Positions 7,024-14,271 of a stretch of 41,855 bases of DNA are shown here, piece by piece. The stretch lies in contig NZ_LZTA01000133.1 in assembly GCF_001665875.1 (NCBI RefSeq), forward strand, positions 1 through 41,855, written 5' to 3'. Every line of letters starts with the position of its first letter. The first letter of the stretch is position 1. The stretch is from Mycobacterium sp. 852002-40037_SCH5390672. GTDB taxonomy: Bacteria > Actinomycetota > Actinomycetes > Mycobacteriales > Mycobacteriaceae. The notes under the pieces are model-generated. The model saw only the letters and a list, made by a program, of their open reading frames with translations, had not been told where the DNA came from and made no database searches. The translations under genes and the position numbers were made by a program.

Positions 7024-7950
7024 CTACTTTCCTAACGCGCTGGTGAGCTCGTTAATCTGCCGCAGTTGCCAGGCTTGAAAGTTCGCGTCGGTAGTGGGCA
7101 GCGTTTCGCTAACCCCAACGATCGTCACTCCACTTTGCTGGGCGAGGGCCTTCAGAGTGTCGGTAGCCGGACTGGTGGCCTGGGCGTTGTACAACAGGAC
7201 CTTGATCGCCTTATTTTTCACCGCGGTGTCTATCGCCGAATTGTCGGCGGGGCTGGGGTCGTTGCCGTCCTCGATGGCTTGGGCGAACGAGGCGGGCGTG
7301 GCCAACTTCAACCCGGCGGCGTCCAGGAGGTAGCCCGGCACCCGCTCGGTGTAACCGACCGGCGCGCCGGCGTACTTCGTTTTGATATTCGCGATTGCGG
7401 CGTTAATGGGTGCCAGGCTGTCGCTGAACGCCTTCGCGTTGCCCGTGAAGATCCGGGCGTCGGCCGGGTCGAGCGCGCCGAGCTGAGCGGCGATCGCTGA
7501 GCTCACCTGGGGAACCTTGGCGATGTCATACCAGATGTGCGGGTTGGCGTTGGTCCCCGAAATCTGCATCACGTCGGCCGCAGTGAGCACTTTGCGGTCC
7601 GGATTGGGCGATGCGGACAGCATCTTTCCCATGAAATCGTCGTAACCTAGGCCGTTGACGATGACGAGCTGCGCGCCGCTCACCGCGGCAGCGGTTCTCG
7701 CGTCGGACTCGTAGAGATGCGGGTCGGCATTCGGATCGCTGATCACCGATGTCACGTTCACATGGTCGCCGCCGATTTGCTTGGCGATGTCGCCCCAGAA
7801 ATTCTCCGCGGCCACCACGTTCACCTTCGTCGACGAGCCCGAGGACGGCCGCGGCGGCGAATGGGAACCACAACCGGCTAGCGCCAGGGCGACCGTCGAC
7901 AGGACGGCGATAACCCTCACCGTGGCACGAGGACGCTGGCGGGCAGTCAC
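7024..7950 (-). CDS. znuA: Zinc ABC transporter, substrate-binding lipoprotein (ZnuA-like)
   Basis: A 308-aa cluster 9 metal-binding protein. GTG at 7950 is chosen: a GGGAG ribosome site lies seven bases upstream and the product starts with a clean lipoprotein signal (lipobox LAGC, lipidated C27). A TTG at 7986 gives 12 more residues but overlaps the operator. Metal-site regions are visible, DPHLYE and NPHIWYD, with further conserved residues near the C-terminus. It would be anchored outside the membrane, capture zinc and pass it to ZnuB. First gene of znuA-znuC-znuB. Confidence 0.9.
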   Translation of the reverse strand: MTARQRPRATVRVIAVLSTVALALAGCGSHSPPRPSSGSSTKVNVVAAENFWGDIAKQIGGDHVNVTSVISDPNADPHLYESDARTAAAVSGAQLVIVNGLGYDDFMGKMLSASPNPDRKVLTAADVMQISGTNANPHIWYDIAKVPQVSSAIAAQLGALDPADARIFTGNAKAFSDSLAPINAAIANIKTKYAGAPVGYTERVPGYLLDAAGLKLATPASFAQAIEDGNDPSPADNSAIDTAVKNKAIKVLLYNAQATSPATDTLKALAQQSGVTIVGVSETLPTTDANFQAWQLRQINELTSALGK

Positions 7951-7980
7951 ATGGGGCTCCCGTTCGGATGGCCGATAAAG

Positions 7981-7995
7981 CGACAACGATTTTCA
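7981..7995. promoter_or_regulatory. Zur-like operator for znuACB
   Basis: Read on the minus strand, TGAAAATCGTTGTCG. The left arm is perfect and the right arm is degenerate compared with the rpmB2 box. It lies 30 bases upstream of the preferred znuA start, in the gap to the zur-like gene. Confidence 0.7.
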
Positions 7996-8067
7996 TTAGC
8001 ATAGGTGCTGCCGTTCCGAGGGGGAAGCCAAGCCGTCGTGCGATGCATGGCAGTGCTACCGGTCTGT

Positions 8068-8481
8068 TCAAGCCTCACGACATCGGGGGCAGGTCCCATA
8101 GAGGTCGATGTAATGAGAGACATCGGCGTAGTGGTGTTCGGTAGTGAGCTCCGTAGTGTGCTTTTCCAGGGCGGTCGGGGTGAACGCCACCGCATCGCCG
8201 CAACGCCGGCATACCAGGTAGTGGCGGTGCTCGGACCCGGTGCGCAGTCGGTAGAGATTCTCGCCGTCCTCGGCGCGCTGTGTTTCGGCGATGCGCTCCT
8301 CGGCCAAGGCGTGCAGTATGCGGTAGACGGTGGTCAGTGCGATCCGGGTGGCCCGCTGCTGGCAGATCTCGAAATAGAGCTGTTGCGCGCTGCGGAAATT
8401 ATCGCCGCTGCTCAGCACGTCGAGAACAGCTTGGCGTTTTATGGTGCTTCGACGTCGTCGTCCTGCCGGTGCCGCGGGCAT
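8068..8481 (-). CDS. zur: Fur-family repressor, probably Zur
   Basis: A 137-aa Fur-family regulator. It has an N-terminal winged helix (about 10-80, with TRIALTTVYRILHALAEE as the recognition region) and a dimerisation domain with two structural zinc pairs, CRRC (91-94) and CPRC (131-134). His residues at 85, 87, 108, 116-117 and 123 provide sensing sites. It lies just upstream of znuACB in the same direction (117-bp gap) and has its own Zur-like box. Mycobacteria usually carry a zur (furB) beside smtB elsewhere, so this may be a second copy tied to this island. Zinc rather than iron sensing is inferred from context. Confidence 0.82.
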   Translation of the reverse strand: MPAAPAGRRRRSTIKRQAVLDVLSSGDNFRSAQQLYFEICQQRATRIALTTVYRILHALAEERIAETQRAEDGENLYRLRTGSEHRHYLVCRRCGDAVAFTPTALEKHTTELTTEHHYADVSHYIDLYGTCPRCREA

Positions 8482-8813
8482 GGCTGCGCTCCTTTACCGT
8501 CTGTTCCCATGGCACTCGCCGGTCCAGTGCGCCGTCATGGTGACCACGACTTCGTTCTGGTCGCTAACGGGTTCCGGGACCGTGCGTTACGGGCCGGGCT
8601 TCCTCGGCGGTGCCGGGCGTGGCGGCATCGCATATACCGACGGACCTATCCGAAAGCGAGAACAACACCGGTGGGGAGACTTGCGACGCTGAGTATAGGC
8701 GATCACATAGAAATGATAATCGTTCTCAAAAAATTGGCCAGATGATGACGCCGATACACGCGGAGTTCGCCGAGGACGGCAGGCGCGAGTTCATCTGCCA
8801 CGGTGCCGCGCGC
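8482..8813. promoter_or_regulatory. 332-bp upstream region of the zur-like gene with Zur-like box
   Basis: No gene is seen here. TGATAATCGTTCTCA at 8714-8728 fits the same 15-bp pattern as the other Zur-like boxes (arms agree at five of seven positions). On the minus strand a -10-like TATACT lies at 8697-8692, so a repressor bound at the box would cover the -35 region. The leader to the gene would be about 200 bases. Autoregulation is inferred. Confidence 0.55.
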
Positions 8814-9791
8814 TCAATCTGTATCCGCGCACCCGGCCGCCACCGCGAGCGCGCGGTAGCCGGGCTCGGCGAAGCGGCGAGCGGCCTGAACCGTCTCCTC
8901 AGTGATCGGGCGCTGCTCGGGGATATCACCGGTAAAGATCCGGGGTTTCGCATCTTTGGCATACAGCCGGGATTCCGCGGTCATGCGGGGGACGGCGGCA
9001 CGGTCGACCTCCAGCCCGAAATGTGACGCCACGGTCAGCCATACCGCAGCGGGCAAGTCGGCGTAGTCGATACAGAGTCGCCCCGCCGGATCGCCGGCGG
9101 CCGCCTGCAGCATCGAGCCGAGGGCGCGGGCGGCGAACTCGGCTCGAGCCATCGCCGGGACCGCGGCCGGGTCGAGGCCGAAGCGCGCGGCGGCCCGCTT
9201 CGGTGCGGCCTGTAGGCCGAGCCACCCGGGCGGTGTGGCCAACAGCGAAGCCAGCACGCGCACCGGGTCGCGCTGAACCCAGGCCCAGGGGGTTTCCGGA
9301 AAGGCGGCGGCGAGGATTGGCCGGCGCCGGATGTTCCAGCTCGAGCATTTGAGCACCAGCCGCCGTTCGTCGCCGTGGCGGCGTCGGCCCAGTGCCCGCA
9401 CTACGAGCCGCACAACCTCAGTCAACTCGGCGTCATCGACCCGATCGTGCTCCTGCCCGAGCAGCATGTTCAGCGGCGCCGGCTCGGAGAGGACGACGAC
9501 GCCGGGAAGTGTGCCCAGCAGCCGGGACACGAGCGTTGATCCACAGCGCGAGAGGTGAAAGATCATGCCCGCCGGCTCGAGCGACGGCTCGCTATCCAGA
9601 GCGACAAGCGCCTCGAGTCCCGTCCGTACCAGCGGCCGGGCCCGCGGGCCGGATGCCCACCGCGCCAGCGTCTGGTCGAAGAACGGTTCGACAAAGCGCT
9701 CCGCTGACAGGTCCGCCCAAAAGACCACCGGGGAAGGCCCGGAAAAGTCGAGCCGGACCGGCGTCCAGCGGGCGAGATCGGCGAGCTCCAT
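8814..9791 (-). CDS. P-loop sulfotransferase-like protein
   Basis: A 325-aa protein. Residues 78-90 read FHLSRCGSTLVSR, the 5'-phosphosulfate loop of PAPS-dependent sulfotransferases. WVQRDPVRVLAS at 171-182 matches the 3'-phosphate motif, with R174 and S182. The start is ATG 9791, 12 bases after the stop of the cupin gene upstream, so the two form an operon. No signal peptide is visible, so it is cytoplasmic. The acceptor is unknown. The Asp/Pro-rich N-terminal 70 residues look like an extra domain. It could also be a sulfotransferase-fold protein with another role. Confidence 0.75.
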   Translation of the reverse strand: MELADLARWTPVRLDFSGPSPVVFWADLSAERFVEPFFDQTLARWASGPRARPLVRTGLEALVALDSEPSLEPAGMIFHLSRCGSTLVSRLLGTLPGVVVLSEPAPLNMLLGQEHDRVDDAELTEVVRLVVRALGRRRHGDERRLVLKCSSWNIRRRPILAAAFPETPWAWVQRDPVRVLASLLATPPGWLGLQAAPKRAAARFGLDPAAVPAMARAEFAARALGSMLQAAAGDPAGRLCIDYADLPAAVWLTVASHFGLEVDRAAVPRMTAESRLYAKDAKPRIFTGDIPEQRPITEETVQAARRFAEPGYRALAVAAGCADTD

Positions 9792-9803
9792 CGACAGGTC
9801 GAA

Positions 9804-11000
9804 TCAGTCCGAGACCGGAACCAAAAATCCGCTCACGATCAAGGATCGGGCGAGTTCCAGCTGCTGCTGCGCGGTGAGCTCAGGTAAATCGCCAACCCGA
9901 AACGGCCCGGAGCTTGCCGAGATGAACTGCATCGCGGCTTTGTGGTCGGCAGTAGCGCCCACCGACAGCGTCGCAAACTGCAACTCAACGCGATCGGCAA
10001 CAGCTTTCACCCGCGAGTAGAGGGGCTGGTACTTCTTCACCAGTGTTTGTCCGTCGATTCGTGCGGCGTTCGAGACAGGACCGATGGGCGGGCATTGGCC
10101 ACGGCGGACCAAGACATCCGCCAACGCGTCTAGACCCCCTGCGAGCGCGGTCGGATCCGCAACGGTTTTGAACGCGTCACACATCAAACCGCCCACGGTT
10201 TCCCGCACCTGCGCGTCATCGAGATGACGCGCAGGCAGCGAGGCGTTGAGACGGTCATCGTGGAAACTCTGCGAATACAGCGCCCCGATGGCAAGCATCA
10301 ACAGAGTGGGCGCGTGGATTCCGACGGTCAGATGCATGGATGGCTCGGAGTCTGTCTCGGCCGCATGCACCCTGCCACGGGGCAGGTACAACGCGTCGCC
10401 GGCTTCCAGATGCAAGTCGGTGGGCAACGGCAGGCCCTCGGTGGGTACCGCGTTGTCTTTTTCGCGCTGCATCTCGCGTAGCGGTACGTCGGCGCCCTCG
10501 TACAAATGCCAGGTCTTGGATCCCTGGATCTGCAGGATCAACACATCGTGGCCGTCGTAGTGGGGCACCAGCCCCTGCGACTCGGGCGGGGAGATGTAGG
10601 CATTGACCTGTACCGGGAAGTTCAGCTCGACCTCGATCGAGCGGGACAAGGAACCGATCGCGCGCACGTAGCGCTCGATGCCGTCCATGACGATGGTGTA
10701 ACCGTCGGCAAAGTCGTTGCGGACGCGGAGAATATCGAGGCTGCCGTCACCAAGCCGGTAGCTGTCGCCGGCCTTCTTGTCCTTTTCCCTGACCAGGCGT
10801 AGCGCCGACGGTTCGCGGTGAAAGAGCTTCAAAAGTTCATCGAGCACCGGCGGGCCCGACAGCAGGGTATCGAAATAGCCAGGGCGGCAGCGCTTGACGT
10901 GGTAGTGCGTTTTCGCCCATATCTCGTCGAGAAACGTTTCCACGGTAAGGGGTTGAAGCAACCAGCCTAGCGACGGCTCGATGGTGAGCTCCCCAAACAT
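9804..11000 (-). CDS. JmjC/cupin-4 type Fe(II)/2-oxoglutarate oxygenase
   Basis: A 398-aa protein resembling the ribosomal oxygenase family (bacterial YcfD/RoxA, human MINA53/NO66). The facial triad is visible: H147-x-D149 in VPHYDGHD and a distal H212 in LPRGRVHAAE. A TWHLYEG strand lies between them and a helical C-terminal region follows. Known relatives hydroxylate ribosomal proteins (for example L16 Arg in E. coli), but many cupin-4 members are uncharacterised. It is the first gene of a two-gene operon with the sulfotransferase and diverges from the methyltransferase at 11183. No Zur box was seen in its 182-bp upstream region. Substrate unknown. Confidence 0.8.
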   Translation of the reverse strand: MFGELTIEPSLGWLLQPLTVETFLDEIWAKTHYHVKRCRPGYFDTLLSGPPVLDELLKLFHREPSALRLVREKDKKAGDSYRLGDGSLDILRVRNDFADGYTIVMDGIERYVRAIGSLSRSIEVELNFPVQVNAYISPPESQGLVPHYDGHDVLILQIQGSKTWHLYEGADVPLREMQREKDNAVPTEGLPLPTDLHLEAGDALYLPRGRVHAAETDSEPSMHLTVGIHAPTLLMLAIGALYSQSFHDDRLNASLPARHLDDAQVRETVGGLMCDAFKTVADPTALAGGLDALADVLVRRGQCPPIGPVSNAARIDGQTLVKKYQPLYSRVKAVADRVELQFATLSVGATADHKAAMQFISASSGPFRVGDLPELTAQQQLELARSLIVSGFLVPVSD

Positions 11001-11182
11001 CGTCGTGACAAATCAGCAAGGCCCCGCCTTGCCGGCATCCCAGTATGACGGATTCACGGCTCAAGGGGTTTCGACGACCGGGCCTCAGCCGCCGACTGCG
11101 GCGGCCAGTTATGCCAGTGTTTCCATAACCGTTGCGCGCCATCGGAAAAGGCGCGTCGGACCGACGGCGTAGTGTGGGTCGG

Positions 11183-12088
11183 GTGCGAAGCGAAGGCGAT
11201 ACCTGGGACATCACCACGAGTGTGGGTTCGACCGCGTTGTTCGTAGCAACGGCCCGGGCGTTGGAGGCGCAAAAGCCCGACCCGCTGGCCGTGGATCCCT
11301 ACGCGGAGATTTTCTGCCGCGCCGTTGGCGGTTCCGCGGCGGACGTCCTTGACGGCAAGGACCCCGAGCACCAACTGAAGACCGCCGACTTCGGCGAGCA
11401 TTTCGTCAACTTCCAGGGCGCCCGCACCAAGTACTTCGACGAATACTTCCAGCGCGCGGCAGCCGCGGGCGTGCGGCAGGTGGTCGTCCTGGCGGCGGGG
11501 TTGGATTCGCGTGCCTACCGGTTGGACTGGCCGGCCGCGACGACCATCTTCGAGCTGGACCAGCCGCAAGTGCTCGACTTCAAGCGTGAGGTCCTCGCCG
11601 GCGTCGGCGCCCAACCGCGCGCCGAGCGCCGTGAGATCGCCGTCGACCTGCGTGAAGACTGGCCACAAGCATTGCGCGACAGCGGCTTTGACCCGGTCAA
11701 GCCGTCCGCCTGGATCGCCGAGGGCCTGTTGATCTACCTCCCGGCCACCGCCCAGGAGCAGCTGTTCACCGGTATCGACGGCCTGGCCGGCCACGGCAGC
11801 CACGTCGCTGTCGAGGACGGTGCCCCGATGAAGCACGAGGAGTTCGAGGCCGCTGTGGCCGAAGAACGCGCCGCCACCGCGCAGGGCGACCAGCGGGTCT
11901 TTTTCCAGCTCGTCTACAACGAGCAGATCGCGCCCGCCACCGAATGGTTCGGCAAGCGCGGCTGGAGCGCGGTCGGCACGCCACTGGCCGATTACCTTCG
12001 ACAGGTCGGCCGCCCACTGCCCGGCCCCGATACCGAAGCCGGTCCGATGATCGCGCGAAACACGCTGGTGAGCGCCGTTCGAGCCTGA
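11183..12088 (+). CDS. S-adenosylmethionine-dependent methyltransferase (Rv0281-like)
   Basis: A 301-aa member of the mycobacterial methyltransferase group (TIGR00027, leucine carboxyl methyltransferase-like). It has DPLAVDPYAE, FGEHFVNFQGARTKYFDEY, the SAM motif VVVLAAGLDSRAYRL, ELDQPQVLDFK and WIAEGLLIYLP. The GTG at 11183 gives the start (MRSEGDTWDITTSVGST) seen in homologues; a longer form from 11132 adds 17 unconserved residues. Product and acceptor are unknown for the family. It keeps the place of Rv0281 near ESX-3, but here it lies before the PPE3-like gene rather than after it, as I recall the M. tuberculosis order. Confidence 0.9.
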   Translation: MRSEGDTWDITTSVGSTALFVATARALEAQKPDPLAVDPYAEIFCRAVGGSAADVLDGKDPEHQLKTADFGEHFVNFQGARTKYFDEYFQRAAAAGVRQVVVLAAGLDSRAYRLDWPAATTIFELDQPQVLDFKREVLAGVGAQPRAERREIAVDLREDWPQALRDSGFDPVKPSAWIAEGLLIYLPATAQEQLFTGIDGLAGHGSHVAVEDGAPMKHEEFEAAVAEERAATAQGDQRVFFQLVYNEQIAPATEWFGKRGWSAVGTPLADYLRQVGRPLPGPDTEAGPMIARNTLVSAVRA

Positions 12089-12328
12089 GAGGCTCAGAAG
12101 ACCGCCGCCATCGCTGATCATGGCCGGTTTTTCATGAGTTTTCCATGAGTTGGCCGCGGGCCGGAACTTTCGCTTACCGCTGCCCGACTACTACCGGGCT
12201 AACCCGTACGCCGTCACACAGCCCAGGCGGTCGTTGAAGTAAGCCCGGCGAGGAGTCTTGGCCATGGCGCCATGCGTTTGTTCGCACGGATCGGTCGTTT
12301 GGTCGATTGTGGTACCGGGCGCGCAGGC

Positions 12329-13819
12329 ATGACAGCACCGGTGTGGATGGCGTTTCCGCCAGAGGTCCATTCCACGCTACTGAGCAGCGGCCCTGGGCCC
12401 GCCGGCTTGTTGGCCGCGGCCGCGTCGTGGACGTCGTTGAGCGAAACCTATGCTTCGGTGGCCGACGAGCTCAGCACAACCTTGGCCGCGGTACAGGCCG
12501 GGGCGTGGGAAGGGCCCAGCGCCGAGCGATACGTGGCCGCGCACGTGCCCTATTTGGTGTGGCTGACACGGGCCAGCGCCGACAGCGCGGCGGTGGCCGC
12601 CCAGCACGAGGCCGCGGCCACCGCCTACACCGCTGCGTTGGCCGCGATGCCGACCTTGCCGGAACTGGCCGGCAACCACGCCGTGCATGGGGCATTGTTG
12701 GCGACGAACTTCTTCGGGATCAACACGATTCCCATCGCGCTCAACGAGGCCGACTACGCGCGGATGTGGACTCAGGCGGCCACCACCATGTCCACCTATC
12801 AGGCGGTCTCCACGACGGCGGTGGCCTCCGCGCCGCAGACCGATCCGGCGCCACAGATCGTCAACAGCAGCGCTAGCTCCAATAGCTCCGACAGCGGGGA
12901 CGGCGGCTACCTCGACATCGTCGACAACGACTCCGGTGACCCCTACGACCTGAGCTGGTGGCTAAACCGTTGGCTGGAAATCCCGCAGACCATCGGGCGG
13001 GATATCACCCTGATCGAACACAACCCGGCTGCGGGGCTGGCGCAGCTGTTGCACGACATCATCGGGCTGATCCTGGACGAATTCGTGCACGCGATCCAGG
13101 TTTTCCAGGCGTTCCCGCAACTGCTGGCGCTTCCGGTCCTCGTGCCGGCCGGAGCCGGCGGAGGATTCGCGGCCCTGACCGCGCTGGCCGCGATCCAGCC
13201 CGCAGCGCCGGCGCCGGTCCCCGCCGTGACGCCCGCGCCCGCACCCCAGGCCACGAATATGCCGGCGGTGGCCGCCAGCCCCGCCGCGGTGAGTGCCGCG
13301 GCCCCGGCGCCGTCGTCGGCGCCGACGTCAGCACCCTCGCCCGCATCGACCCCTGCTGCCGCACCCGCAGGGTCACCACCGCCCGCCGGCGTCGAAGGCG
13401 CCGCCTTCCCTTACCTGGTCGGCGGCCCCGGCATCGGCACCGGGGCCGGTTTGAGTAGCAGCGCCCAGCGCAAGGCGCCGGAGCCCGATGCGGCTTCGGC
13501 CTCCGCGCCGGCCGCGGCTTCGGTATCTGAACGACAGCAGGCGCGGCGGCGCCGTCGGGCGGCCATGGAAGACCATTACCGCGGCTACGAGTTCATGCAT
13601 CTGGAACCCGATGCCGGAACGGCACCGCCGCCGGCTAGGGATCCGGCCCTGCCAGCCGCCTCGTCGGTGGCATCGGAGCAGGGCGCGGGGCCGCTGGGCT
13701 TCGCCGGAACGGCGCGGCAAGACACCGCGGAGGCGACGGGGTTGACGACGCTTGCCGGTGACGAGTTCGGCAACGGGCCCTCGCTGCCCATGTTGCCGGG
13801 CAACTGGGAGTCCGATTAG
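12329..13819 (+). CDS. PPE family protein, PPE3-like (PPW subgroup)
   Basis: A 496-aa PPE protein. It starts MTAPVWMAFPPEVHS at ATG 12329; the upstream extension is not conserved. The PPE domain covers about 1-180, including the GAWEGPSAE WxG-like turn and TNFFGINTIPIALNEADY. An Ala/Pro-rich linker follows, and the tail has GFAGTA and PMLPGNW, the PPW motifs. It is closely related to PPE4 at 22063 and to M. tuberculosis PPE3 (Rv0280). It would be exported with a PE partner via EspG3/ESX-3; no PE gene is adjacent, so it may use PE5. Confidence 0.9.
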   Translation: MTAPVWMAFPPEVHSTLLSSGPGPAGLLAAAASWTSLSETYASVADELSTTLAAVQAGAWEGPSAERYVAAHVPYLVWLTRASADSAAVAAQHEAAATAYTAALAAMPTLPELAGNHAVHGALLATNFFGINTIPIALNEADYARMWTQAATTMSTYQAVSTTAVASAPQTDPAPQIVNSSASSNSSDSGDGGYLDIVDNDSGDPYDLSWWLNRWLEIPQTIGRDITLIEHNPAAGLAQLLHDIIGLILDEFVHAIQVFQAFPQLLALPVLVPAGAGGGFAALTALAAIQPAAPAPVPAVTPAPAPQATNMPAVAASPAAVSAAAPAPSSAPTSAPSPASTPAAAPAGSPPPAGVEGAAFPYLVGGPGIGTGAGLSSSAQRKAPEPDAASASAPAAASVSERQQARRRRRAAMEDHYRGYEFMHLEPDAGTAPPPARDPALPAASSVASEQGAGPLGFAGTARQDTAEATGLTTLAGDEFGNGPSLPMLPGNWESD

Positions 13820-14027
13820 CGGGAACTTTTGGGGCCCGTCAGCCGACTAGTGGCTGGTTGTTAGTTCCGCCGGCCATTCTCAAGGCGGTCGTCAAGCTCG
13901 ATCCACTGGTGAGGAGTCGCTGCCATGGCCAGGCCGGCGCGGGATGGTCCTAACCCCGAGGGTTCGACGCCGGCGCTGTGGCGGGATCGGCCAACGCGCC
14001 TGGGTGCGACCCGGCCGGTATTGATAA

Positions 14028-14042
14028 TGACAATGATTGTCA
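14028..14042. promoter_or_regulatory. Zur-like operator of ESX-3
   Basis: TGACAATGATTGTCA is a perfect 7-1-7 palindrome with the same spacing as the zinc-island boxes. It lies 216 bases before the eccA3 GTG. Confidence 0.85.
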
Positions 14043-14188
14043 GTAAGGTAACGTCTCGCTGTGAGTCTGTCGGGTTCGCGGCTGTGAGTATGCCGAAAGT
14101 GCGGCGAATTGCTACCCATAAAACCCTCATCGGCGGTAAAAGAAGGGCAGAACTGTGGTGAGCCAGAAGGGCTCGAACGGCTCGACAG

Positions 14189-14207
14189 TTAGCTTATGCA
14201 ATGCTAA
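14189..14207. promoter_or_regulatory. IdeR-like iron box of ESX-3
   Basis: TTAGCTTATGCAATGCTAA agrees with the IdeR consensus TTAGGTTAGGCTAACCTAA at 14 of 19 positions, and its outer arms TTAGC/GCTAA are a perfect inverted repeat. It is 50 bases before the eccA3 GTG. A second half-site, TTAGGTTAGG, lies at 14219-14228. Confidence 0.8.
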
Positions 14208-14241
14208 CTTCAGGCGGGTTAGGTTAGGGGAGGCTACGCAT

Positions 14242-14271
14242 ATGAGAACAAGCGGCCGTGGAACGCGGTGA
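14242..14271 (+). other. Nine-codon ORF at the expected eccA3 start
   Basis: ATG at 14242 lies eight bases after a near-perfect ribosome site (GGGGAGG), then reads MRTSGRGTR and stops inside the eccA3 N-terminus. Removing one C at 14257 would join it to eccA3 in frame. It is either a real leader peptide or the true eccA3 start split by a one-base slip. Confidence 0.4.

Larger units (their letters stand above)
13820..14257. promoter_or_regulatory. ESX-3 control region (438 bp)
   Basis: No gene is seen in this stretch. It holds a small inverted repeat just after the PPE stop (CAGCC/GGCTG around 13843-13859), a Zur-like palindrome at 14028-14042, an IdeR-like box at 14189-14207, a further half box at 14219-14228, and a strong ribosome site GGGGAGG at 14227-14233. 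This fits the known dual iron and zinc control of mycobacterial ESX-3. Confidence 0.75.
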
